From the NCBI RefSeq assembly GCF_017591425.1, contig NW_024466599.1, forward strand, positions 29,922,001 to 29,986,000: a DNA stretch of 64,000 nucleotides. Reading direction: 5' to 3'. The first letter of the stretch is position 1. Every line of letters begins with the position of its first letter. This document shows, piece by piece, positions 11,401 through 23,400 of the stretch. The position numbers and the translations under genes are program-made. The DNA is from Ochotona curzoniae (Eukaryota; Chordata; Mammalia; Lagomorpha; Ochotonidae). The notes under the pieces were generated by a model. The model saw only the letters and a program-made list of their open reading frames with translations, made no database searches and had not been told where the DNA came from.

Positions 11401-14400
11401 TCAAAGAAGTACTTCTTCTTACTGAATGGGAAGCAATGTAAATTGTTTTAGCTGTACGGTTTAAATTTTTGAATTATATAATAACTACTTATGATTTATT
11501 TGTTAAATATATGTTGTTCCATGTTATACTTTATTTTACAGTGGTACAGAAAAAAAGAAAGAAAAACCACAAGGACAGAGAGAAAAAAAAGAGGAATCTC
11601 ATTCTAATGATCAAAGTCCACAAATTCGAGCATCACCTTCTCCCCAGCCCTCTTCACAGCCTCTCCAAATACACAGACAAACTCCAGAAAGCAAGAATTC
11701 TACTCCCACCAAAAGGTTTTAACTGTCCCTGAGTTCAGACCTAGGGAATGGTTGTAATGATACCTAAATTCAGTAACTTGGGAAAGTTGGCTATCCTTGG
11801 ATTTCAAGAGAAAAGGCCTAGTGGCTTCTTTCTCTTCTTTGTCGTAATTGGGGAACAAAGTTTTAAGGTCAAAATTTCTTATTTAAAATGAGACAATCTG
11901 ATAAAAGAACTGCAGAAATTATCTTTTTAAAACCAAAACAATATTTTAATGTAAAATTAGCAATTTATATACTTATACATAACTTTAAAGCCATGGGTAG
12001 CAAATGCTTATGTAATTATCCTCACCATATTTTGGCGTCATTACAACCTTCAACTTGCAAAGGCCTTCTCAACAAATGGCTCCTCGTTGTGGCTGCATCT
12101 CAGTTTTAGTTTCGGGTCTTGGGAGGATAAGTTCTTGCTTATGTAAAGAAATGAATCCATTTCATCTGGTCTTTTCTATGCTAAAGGCTTGCTTGAGGGC
12201 TTCTCTCTGTGTCCATATTTTTAATTTGTGAGAAGGGGAGAAGGGATAAATATCCTAACAATGTGTGTGAGCCTAAATTGGGAATCTAAACCTGCATGCT
12301 GGGAGTTCACTGCTACAGCTGCCTTGTAATCAAATATTGAAACCAACTTAATTAAATTTTCCTGTTTTGGAGATGTTGATTCAAGCTTTATGATTAGGTA
12401 TAGATGCATTATATCATCCTACTTGTGCTTGGTAACCTTAGGTGATAAATTATCCCCAGAATTTTCAAAGATTTTAGTAAAATGAATGAAAACTGTTTCT
12501 AAAAGAATTGCAATATATTTTTTATTTGATCATTTTAATATATTGTCTCAAGTCTCTAGTGGAGATTCGGAGAAATTAAACTACCCTTCACTTGATTGGT
12601 GCATGTTTACCATTTACAAAATGCTTTGTGTGTGTCGTGCAGAATCTTACACTGCATAAATGGTTTGTAAATCTTTTGCCTGATCCCCTGTGGAGTTTCT
12701 CTAGAATGTAGCCTTTAAAGTGTTCAACTTTGGATTGTGTGTGGTTAAAGGTGGCTTTTAATAATCAACCTCTTTATGGTTCTCTAAGGTTCAATTTTGA
12801 CTTGGTGTCTTCTTTGTCCCGGTCTTTTTTTCAGCTTCTGAGGGCTCCTGGAAATGTGCTTGCCCTTCTTGGTCACTCTTTGGATTTACTATGCAAAAAA
12901 TACTGAAGACTGGATGAGTTTCAGGATAATTACAATGCAGCTCCCAAAATTATTTATTGATAATACCATATTTTTTTCTTATCAAATATTGTTTATCTGA
13001 TCACTGGTAAACTTGTCTCTAAAGCTATAATAAGAATTTTATATCTAAAGTCCCCAATTTGGAAATTATAATTTGTATGATGTAATGTAACTAAATGAGT
13101 ATAGAATGACATAAAAAGTTTCAGCCATATAAATTTTACAGCTTTTGGAGCTATAGATTATGAGAAATATTGTTACTCAAAGATGTGGACTAGTGGCTTT
13201 TTTTTCTGTTAACAAAGGTAAAAATTTTAAATCGGATATTCTTGTGAATTTTATGAATAATAGTGACATTATGAAACAGATTCAGCAACTGCCTTGTTTA
13301 ATTCCTTCACTCATCCAGGCACAGCCTTTCAACTAATCTTTCCTTCTCTTTTCTGGATTAGCTTTTAAGCAAATATTAATTACTGTTTTTTGTTTGAAGT
13401 GTCCATTACTTGTCATTGATGGTCAGAATTTTTCTCTAAGAAATGTATATATTTCTTCTAGTATAAAACGACCACCAACAACTGAAAAGTCACATAATTC
13501 ATGGGAAAATTCAGATGATAGTCGTAATAAATTACTGAGAACGCCTTCAACATCAAAATTAATACCAAAAGTTACTAAAAATACAGATAAGTGAGTATTA
13601 TAGTTCTTACTATTTTATATCTGTTATGTTGGCAGATTAAGTCGTTTATCCCTAATTTGAATGTCTTAAAGTAATGCTTTAAAATGTCTGTACTTTCTGC
13701 TCTGTAATTTTTAGGTCTTAAAAAAAAGTTGTATCTTTTTGTTATCGACCCCTAACTCAAGTAGTAAATCTCAATAATCTTGTATTTTGAGCACATTTCT
13801 TAAATTTTGTTATGCTTTTCACTGTTGAGGTATTATTCTAGGATATTCATTGTTTTATGAAACAGTGATGTTAGTAATGGAGGCCAGTGAGAAACCAGAG
13901 ATACTGATGCCAAAATTTCACTTCTAGAGATTTATTTAAGATGGAGGGATACAAAAAAAATTTCATAAGGTCTTTAGGTAATTTTAATGATCAGCCATAT
14001 GAAATCATGTAAAATAAATTTATTTCTTGAATTCTCTTTTTAGGCACAAAGATGTCATCATCAACCAAGGTAAATTAAAAAGCCTTTACTAAAACATTTT
14101 TTTTGCTTCCCTGCCTCAGTTTAAATTTGCTAGTAGATAAAATATTGACTTATTTTTCATTTGGTGTACTTTACTAGCTTGTAGAAATGAGAGAAATTCA
14201 TTACTATAGTTATTTAAGAAAGTGCCCAATTTTTGTTGTAAGATATGTCATTTTTGTCTCAACCAGCAAAAATGTCAACCCGTGAAAAAAACAGCCAAGG
14301 TAAGAATAAGCTACGCAGTTGGTTGCCTTCTAAGTTAATTTCTTCTTGGATCTCTTATTTGGCTTTTCATTATTTGTATTATCTGGCTTGGCTCTAAACA

Positions 14401-17400
14401 GAATAAATATGGTAATATGAGTGAATCCAGCTATTTTTAAAAAAATCTTATCTGTGAAATCTGATGATTATAGGTGAACAATGAAAGTAAACACAGCATC
14501 AAAACAAGACCTGAAGTATTCTCTACTTTGCTAAAAAAAAAAAAAAAGAAAAAGAAAAAAAAAAGAAAAGCAGAAAAGCCATTTAAAAGATTGATAAATT
14601 TTAACTCAGTTTCTTGTCTTGCCAACTTCATTGCAAATAATCACTCATTTCTTGACGCTAAGACTGAAAATACTATAATGAGTGTAGCAAGTTCATTTCC
14701 TCTTAAATTTTTCGTTTATATTAATTGTGATTTCTGGCTACTTGCTGTTGTTGGCTTGTTCTGACCAAAAAGGGAGAGCAGACTTTCTGTAAATGTGTGT
14801 TTAATTTAATGGCAATATAGGTAGGTTTTATCTATCAGTTTTACATCCTCTTTAAGATTGCCTGTCCATTTAATTGACGCATGCTGTTCTAAATGAAAGC
14901 ATGTCTTTCCTGTGCATGCTTTTGCAGCTCATTTCTGTATATCATAGTTATCTTTATTTTCTGGATTATTAATCAGCTACAGTGTGTTTAAAGTTCCTGT
15001 TAGAGATCTAACCTAATTTCTGTGGGTTTTTACTTTCGTTTTTTTTTGGTTTCAATTAAAAAAAATTAGTAGTTGTCTATAATCATCTTTGACTCACTTG
15101 TTTGTGTATTAAGAACATTTAATCAACTTGAATTTTGATGGCATTGTTCTCATTTTATTAGATCTTACTTTCTACCTCCATTGTAGCCAGGTGCAGATTA
15201 AATACTTTAAGGTTTATAAAGATAATACTTACTATATACCAAAAACATTTTTAAAAGTGAAGCAGTAATGTAGAGAGGAAAGAACAAAGATTAGGGAATC
15301 ATGTGTTTAGCACGTAGTACTTGTTTTCTGCTTAATAACCTTGTACAGCCAAATGTCAGTACCATGTGACTACTGAAAGGTGAAATAATCTATATGAAAG
15401 TACCTTGATGCTACAAAACAGTAATTATAATATGGTAATATTAAATATTTTTGCAAAAGAGCTCACATTTTATAAAATCCTTATTAGGTAAATGAGAAAG
15501 GGCTGCCTGCCCTTTTCTCATGTTGGGGGTATGTTCTTTGGAAGGAAAAGAAACTTAAAATTGGTATGTAAGAGTGGTTCCTGTTAGTGACAAAATGTTC
15601 AAAGTCATCCAGGTAAACAAGTAAGTAAATATATTTTAAAAGGGGGGAGATTTCCTCTAGAAAGCACTGAACAGGATTGCATTAATTGTCTTGAAAGAAG
15701 GACTAAATGAAAAGCTGGAGAAAAGACAGGGATATAGGTTCAATTCTATTAAAAGAATTTTAACCTTAAAAAAGATGGGTCCGGATGCAAAATGCTGCTT
15801 GTGTTGAACTTTATATATTTTCAGGAATTTGAGTCTGTTCCTCAGCCACTTTACTCATCTGCGGCCTGACTGGTGAACAGATTTTAGTCATTCGAATGTT
15901 TCTGTAGGGAGAACTTTTTATTTCACTCTGCTGTATAGTTCAGACCTTACTGAGATTGAGCAAAAGCCTTTAGAAAGAAGTGCATTGTAGATGATTTAGG
16001 AAATAGATAGAAAATAGGCAGTAAATAACAGTGGGAATCTGTGAACACCAGCCTGAGCAACGCGTTTTAGTGGCATGAGCTGAAACAAGGAGTGGTGGAT
16101 GTTTGGAAAAGATTTGGAGTTTGGATATGGGAAGGTAATTGCCCCAGAGTTGTTTAATGAAGCAATTCTTGGGCAAGCAACACAATGTAGCTGCTAAACA
16201 TAATTGGTTTTGGAATATGGAGACTGACATCACTACTGATTACCTGTGGTGCCATTACATAAGTTACTTTACCACTCCCTAAGTCTTTGTTTACAAATCT
16301 GTAGTTGAAATAACAATAATAATCTTGTACAGCCAAATGTCAATACCATGTGACTACAGTAATTCCTCAGCAGGTTATTATAAAAATTAGATAATAAGGA
16401 TTTTAACAGAGCCTGGTACGTGGAACCAAATAAGTTTTAACTTTTTAAAAAGATTTATTTTTATTATAAAGTCAGATTTACAGAGAGAAGGAGATAACAG
16501 AGAAATCTTCATCTGCTGGCTCACTCCCCAGGTGGCAGCTGATGCCCATATGGGCACCAATTTGTGTCCTGGCTGCTCCTCTTCCCACCCAGCTCCTTTC
16601 CTGTGGCCTGAAAAAACAATTAAGAGGATGTCCCAAAATCTTGGGACTTTGCATCCACATGTTAGACCGAGGAAAGCTGCTAGTTTTGGATTGACTCAGT
16701 ACGAGCCATTGCAGCCATTTGGGGAATGAACCAGCATTGTCTCTCTGTAAATCTGATCCGCCTTTCAGATTATAAAAATAAAGTTACAAAAATATAGAAG
16801 GTTGCATTAAGTAAACTCTTTTATATATTTATATATAGTTCTCTGTCTAGAGAAAGGAGCCAACAGTTGCATTAACACCATCTTAGAGAATTTCGTTCCT
16901 TCCTTCTTTCCTCCCCTTCCCCCTCCTTCCTTCTTTTTAGAAAGTAAACTGCAGTCTTTTATTTTTTTTAAAGGGTTATAGAGAAGGAAGGACTCTTCAG
17001 CAGCAGGTTCACTCATCAGGTGGCTAACACAGCCAGGGCTGGGCCGGCTGGGCCAGCTGGGCCGGGCGGGCCAGGCTGATACCAGGAGCCAGAAGCTTCT
17101 TGTAGTTCTGTCACATAGGTGGCAAGGACCCAAGGATTTGGGCCATCTTCCACTGCTTTTTCAGCTCATTAGCAGGGAGCTAAATCAGAAGTGGAACGGT
17201 CAGTACTCAAACCGGAGTTGGCATCACAGGAGGCAGCTTCACTTGCTGTGCTACAGCACTGGTCTCCAGAATTTCTTTCATGATCAAAGTTTTTTGTCTG
17301 ATCAGATTCAGTTAAGAATGCTTATTTTCCTTGACCTTAAGCTGTAAGTACTAAAACTGAAATTCAAACCAAGAACTGTGTTCTCTCCCAGGAATTTTCA

Positions 17401-20400
17401 CTGTCAAGATAGAAGATAAAATGTTGAGATGAGCGATCCCTTTGCCTTAACTTTGCTGGTTGTTTATGGTAAGGGCAGCTAGAAAGTAGTGTTGTGGAGT
17501 AATATAATCCAAAGTGTAGGTTCTTTGACTTTAAGATCAGCAAGCCTGAGAATCTCCAGAAAAAGTCTGTAATGACAGGTTGACTGGAGAGCAGACTTTA
17601 ACCTGCACCTTTTACATATTCACATGCTCGCCAGAGGTTGTATTGTCCTTGTGTGCAGGTCAAAGAGATGTGCTTCACACACAATTTTCTTCTTTATAGC
17701 AAATAAATTAACATTTAAAAATTAAGAGATTGAACAGTTAATGAGTTTCTTTTGAGAAATGAGAAGATATTGGGCTGAGTACGCATCTTTCATGGAACTG
17801 ACAAGCTGCTGTTCCCTGATATGGTCTGGAGGGACACCAGTGTCCTCAGCCTCAGTCGTCTAGATAGTTCGTTAGTTTCTCCTATCTTTGATGATTGAAA
17901 AGTGAATTGGCATGCTGTTCTGAGCTGTGTTTCTATATGTTTGTTTTGTTGCTACATATTATATCTAATCATTTCCCTTTGCTCTGTCTGTGTGTGACAC
18001 AGACAGATATAGATAGGAACGGATAGGAACGGAAGCATTTATAATTTATTTTTTTAAATTGGGAAGACATTGGAGCCTCTGGTCAAAGAATTTGCAACAA
18101 ATTCAAAAGGGCTGGGTATGTGCTTTTAAAAAATGATATGTAAAAAATGCTAGAGGCAAAATTGTGTAATACCAGCTATAAGAGTAAACTTTGCAGAGGG
18201 ACTAGAAGATGTGGCTAAAGAGGATGGCAGGAGGGGTGTCACAGTAGTAGTCACTTAGTTATGCAAGTGCAGGTGTGCTAAAATCATCAGGAAGCAGAGC
18301 CCACTCTTAGATTCAGAAGTAATAAAGAAATACATCATGTGATATTACAGTTATGGTGTGGGAGGTTTTAGTCTGCTCTTAAGTCAGACTGTGAGGCTGA
18401 GCACAACTGTGAGTAATAATAATAAAAATAACTTGAACTTCTCACCCGTAACAAGCACAAATTTTTAATCTGACACCAAAGAAATACTTGTTGATGTTCA
18501 GCAAATAATTTCTTTCCCTGCTTTTCATGGTTTGTATTATTTAGTTACTATGTGCCTGTCTCTGTGGGTAACCAGAGTAGTAATTAGAGGTGTTAAGATG
18601 ATAACAGCTTCTGGTTCATGGTTACGTTTTTAGTCTGGTTCTAATGTTGTTGACGGGTTAGGAAGTGCTAGATATTTCTCATGCTTTTGTGTTCAGTTCC
18701 TTTCTTTCACTCTTTTAAGGTTTTTGGTAACCATTTTACAGTTAATGTCAGTGTTTATTAAACCTGTCTATATGTAGGTCATGTGAATGTTAGGGGCAAG
18801 ATTGAATGGTTCTGTTTTTATTTTAAGCTTTTATTTATTTATTTTTAAAGGCACAGTGAACAAATGAGAGAAAAATCTCCCATCTGCCAGTTCATTCCCC
18901 AGAGGCTGACCAAGATGGGAATCAGAAGCCAGAAACTCCATTTGATCTCCACATGAGTGGCAGGGGCCTAAGCACTTGGGCCTTGATCCATTGCTCTCCC
19001 AGGCACATTAGAAGGGAGATGGCTCAGAAACCAAGCCACTGGGACTTGCACTGGTACTCGTAATATGCTGGCCTTATGGGTAGTGGCTTAACTTGCTGTG
19101 CTACAGTGCTGGCATCTGTTACCTACTTTTGAAATAATAGTAAGCCATCATATTCTGTTTAGTGACAGGAAGTTCTGTTTCCTTTTGTAAAGAATTAAGT
19201 ACTGATTTGAGTCTAGATTTGTCTTTTGTTTTGGTAACAGCATTACTTTGAGATCTGCCCTCTTAAAATTTTAATGGATCCAATGCATTATTGTAGACTG
19301 AAGCTACAGTGTAGCACAGCTGACTTAACACTTTTTTCTTGCATGAGACTTTGTTATACAGTTTGTTGAAAACTCCGCTTTGCTCTCTCCTCTTAACCCC
19401 TGTTGACCACCATTAAGCTATGATTCTGTGGATTTGACCATTGTAAGATACCTCACACAAGTGGAAGGGATACGTAATATTTTATATGATTGGCAAAGTT
19501 TATCTGAGTGACTGTATATTGCAAACAAAGTTTTTTAGAGACAGTTGCATTTTAGTGTGTGTATTTATCTTTATTCATTTGTGATGGCTCTTTAGATTGT
19601 ATCCATATTGTAACTGGTAGTGTAATGCTGTGGTGAATATTAGAGTGCTGATGTCTCTGTAAGACCAGGATTTCAGTCTTTTTGGAAAACACCTAGTAGT
19701 GGAATTGTTGATTCAAGTGGTAGCTTTAATTTCAGTTTTTTGAGAAATCACTATCCTGAGTATTTGCACCATTTTGTGTTTGTGCCATCAGTGTTCAAGG
19801 GCTCAGGTGTTACACAATTTCTAGTTGAGGTTTTGATTTGCATTTCCCTGATAACTAATGATACTGAATTTTAAAGCAATTTGTTTGCCATTTGTGTATT
19901 TTTGGAGATACCCAATTACCTAGTTTTTTTATAAATTACTAGGTTTTCTTTGCTATTCAGTTTAAAGATCTCCTTACCTATTTTATGTTAACTCCATATT
20001 TAATATGATTTGCAGACACTTTATCCTACTTTGTAGGTTGCCTTTTCCCTCACTTGCTTCCTTTGTTGTTGTTTCCTTTCAGTTTTAGGATCCTGTTTTG
20101 TCTGTGTTGATAAAGCACCAGTTGGTTAATAAAGTGTGCTGGACATGGTTATTGTCTGCCCAAATAATTTTCTTGTCAAGAATTAAAAAACAACAAGTAC
20201 AACAAAAACTCCACCACCAAATTGTATTCTTACCCATTTTCTACCTTAGCCTTCCTGGTCTACTTGTAGAAATATGTCAAATTAGATCAATTATATTTTA
20301 ATTATGAAAATAGCTTTTCTTATTTAAGGAAGTGGCTAGTTTTCCCCCCAGAGTCTTCATTAACTTTGTTTTCAATATTCTGTATAATGTATTGTGAGCA

Positions 20401-23400
20401 TAAAAGTGACGTAGCTGTTTTTTTCTTTTATCACATTAGTAAACCATCTTTTGTGATTATATAAGAAATACATGTGACGATTTTTTCTTGTGTTTCAACA
20501 GAAGGAGAGTATATTAAAATGTTTATGCGAGGTCGGCCAATTACAATGTTCATTCCTTCTGATATTGATAACTATGATGACATCAGAACAGAACTGCCTC
20601 CTGAGAAGCTCAAACTGGAGTGGGCGTATCCTTCTGTACTGTGACAGAAGATTGGTGTACTTTGTCTCTGATTGACAAAAAAAAAATCGTTTACCTAGTC
20701 TGTCAGAATTGTTTGTCACATACAAAATAAGACACCATCTGGTCCTTTGACATGGTTATATGTATTTTGCTATTGGCAACCTAATGCCCTCAAAATTGAT
20801 AAATTCTGAAAGCACAAGCAGTATCCCATGAAGGTCCCTGCTGGTACATGTGTGGTGGGAAGGGCACTGCAGAGAAGTCGAAGACTAGGATTTGAGTTTT
20901 GGTTCTGCTAGTTCTCTGCATTAACTATAACTTTCTTTTTCTTAATTTACTTATTTTCATGTGAAAGGCAGATTTACAGAGAGGAGACAGAGAGGGAAAG
21001 ATCTTCCATTTGCTGGTTCACTCTGCAAATGGCCACAATGGCCGGAAGTGAGCCTGATTGAAGTTGGGAAGCCAGGAGTTTCCTCTGGGTCTCCCACGAG
21101 GATGCAGGTTCCCAAGGACTTGGGCTGTTCTCCACTGCTTTCCCAGGCCATGAACAGAAAGCTGGAACAAAAGTTCAGCAGCTGGGACCCGAACCAGTGC
21201 CCATATACAAAGTGGGCACTTGAAGTTAGAGGATTACAATGTAGAGCCACCCTCCCTCTCACCTATTAAAAAGGTTTAAGGGCCCCAACCTCACAGGACT
21301 GTTTCAAGAATTTAATAACACTCCATCCATCAAGCATTTTGTGACCTGTCAGTGTGTAAAATATGAATTATTTTTATTAAGAGCTCAAATGAACAAAACA
21401 ATCTAATTCCATAGTTACTTACCCAATTTTTTTTCTTAAATGACTGTTTAAAATGGAACTTTGCTGATTTCACCTAGAAATTCTAATTTCTTCTGGAACT
21501 TTTAAGACACCCCACAAAATGCAAAATAGGTGGGAATGTGAGTTTTGCCTGGCTCTATTCTGCTGTAATCCCTCTCCCTCCAGCTTGGGACAGTTCTTAT
21601 TCTCTCTGTTATACGGCAGTGCTGTAATTCATTGCAACATTTTTTTCCTAACATATCAAATTTCATGGCTGTTTTTTCGTATCATTTAGATCTGACATAA
21701 ATATCATGGTCTCAGAGAGGCCGTCTTTTGCTCCCTTTATTCTCTCTAGTCGTCTGAATTAGTCTTTCATTTATACTTTTTGCTCATGTAATTTTTCTCA
21801 CCACAATTGAACGATAGATGGATTTGGTGATTACTTTTTTGCAATCCATACGCTCTGGGGACAGAGGCCTCATATTTGCCTTGGGCAGAGCTGCGTGTCA
21901 GCATTGTGCCTGATGCTTATTTGGAGCTCAGTGTATTTCTCTAAGGAGGAAGACAACAAAAACTAAATACCTTCAAAGTCTGGGGATTGCTGAAGAAATA
22001 ATGATAGGGTGTGGGTTGTCTAGTTCTAAACCTAGTCCTGATCCCCATAGGTGTCAGTGATAAAGTGTTACTCTGAGAATTGCATTTATTGAAACCTTAA
22101 CTCTGTGTGCTTTAAGATACGGTTATCGAGGAAAGGACTGTCGAGCTAATGTTTACCTTCTTCCTACTGGGGAAATAGTTTATTTCATTGCATCAGTAGT
22201 AGTACTATTTAATTATGAAGAAAGAACTCAACGACACTACCTGGGTCATACAGACTGTGTAAAATGGTTGGTATCTTTTAATATTTGATCACTTTCTTTC
22301 AAAATTTTAAAGTGTGGGTAATATTAAAAGTAATTTCTTATTTACAGCTCAGAATGTAAGGATATTACAGATATTTTGCAGAAGGTACTTTAAAAAGAAA
22401 AAGATTTGGAATCTTCTAAAATATTTTCTGAAGTATCTATGGCAAGAAACACAATTCCCTTAAATGTTCATTGGAATCTCTTCAGCTTCCACAGGTCCCT
22501 GATAATCCTTGTCATCTTCGTCTTTTTTGAATTTATTTTACCTATTTGAAGGGCACAGTAGAGGACAAGACAGAGAGAGAAGGATCTTTCATCCAATGGT
22601 TTGCTCCTCAAATGCCTGTAGTAACCAGGTTTGGGCTAGGCCAAGCCAGAAACCTGGATTCTCCATATAGGTGACAGGAGCCCAGGTGGTTGGGCCATTT
22701 CCCATGCTTTCCCAGGCACATTAGCAGGTAGCTACCTCATAAGTGAAACAGCCAGGACTCGGTGTCACAGTATCATGATTCAAGTGATTACGTTTCTGCC
22801 ACTCATACGGGAGACATTCAGTTTTAGCTCCTGGCTTTGACTCTGCTCCAACTGTTGGCTTCCTTGAAATAAACCAGTAGATGGGGTCTCTTGCTCCCTC
22901 TCTTGTCAAATAAGTAAATCCTTCCTCTCAAATAAGTAAATTAAAATTTAAAGAAGAAAATAAGTTCTGCTGTTTAATAGTTTACTATTTAAGCCCATCA
23001 CTTAGGGACATTTAAAAAACTTATGTTTACATTTCTGGCAACTATGCTTTATGGGTATTGGAGGAGTAAACTCCTAGATGGGATCTGTCTCTTTAATTAT
23101 ATATAAAGAGAAGTCTTCATTAAATATAGCAAAATGTTAATGTGTTAGATTTTTTTTAGTTGTTTTAGATGTAGCTGATTTCAATAAAGAAAAACTATTT
23201 AGGAAATGGAATTAAAGGAACATTAATAAATGCTAACCTCTTAAGGAAGTTAAAGCAAGGTGCCATTTATACCAGTCAAATTCTCTTAAGTATTTTTATA
23301 CTTTTTAACAGATTCTGTTTTTGTTTGAAAGGTAGAATTACAGAGAGAAGGAAAGACAGAGAGAGACCTTCCATCTGCTGGTTCACTTCCCAAATGGCTG

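Larger units (their letters stand above)
8477..11541 (+). other. EML4: EML4 intron 3
   Basis: 3.1-kb intron with two CSINE copies (9751-10030 and 10146-10488). I recognise nothing in 8480-9740 or 10490-11540, which are AT-rich. The polypyrimidine run before exon 4 is weak (TATTTTACAG). Confidence 0.85.
14300..20501 (+). other. EML4: EML4 intron 6 (after exon 6b)
   Basis: 6.2 kb. It holds an A-rich tract (14534-14573), a triple GCATG cluster near 14880-14918, two MIR-like fragments, several CSINEs and an old antisense L1. In 15445-16180, 17350-18780 and 19120-19365 I recognise nothing. The acceptor for exon 7 is preceded by TTTTTTCTTGTGTTTCAACAG. Confidence 0.85.

Noticed and set aside
14474..14764. 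96-codon open frame with a long lysine run after exon 6b
   Set aside because: It is the translation of an A-rich simple tract; no conserved feature and no splice support.
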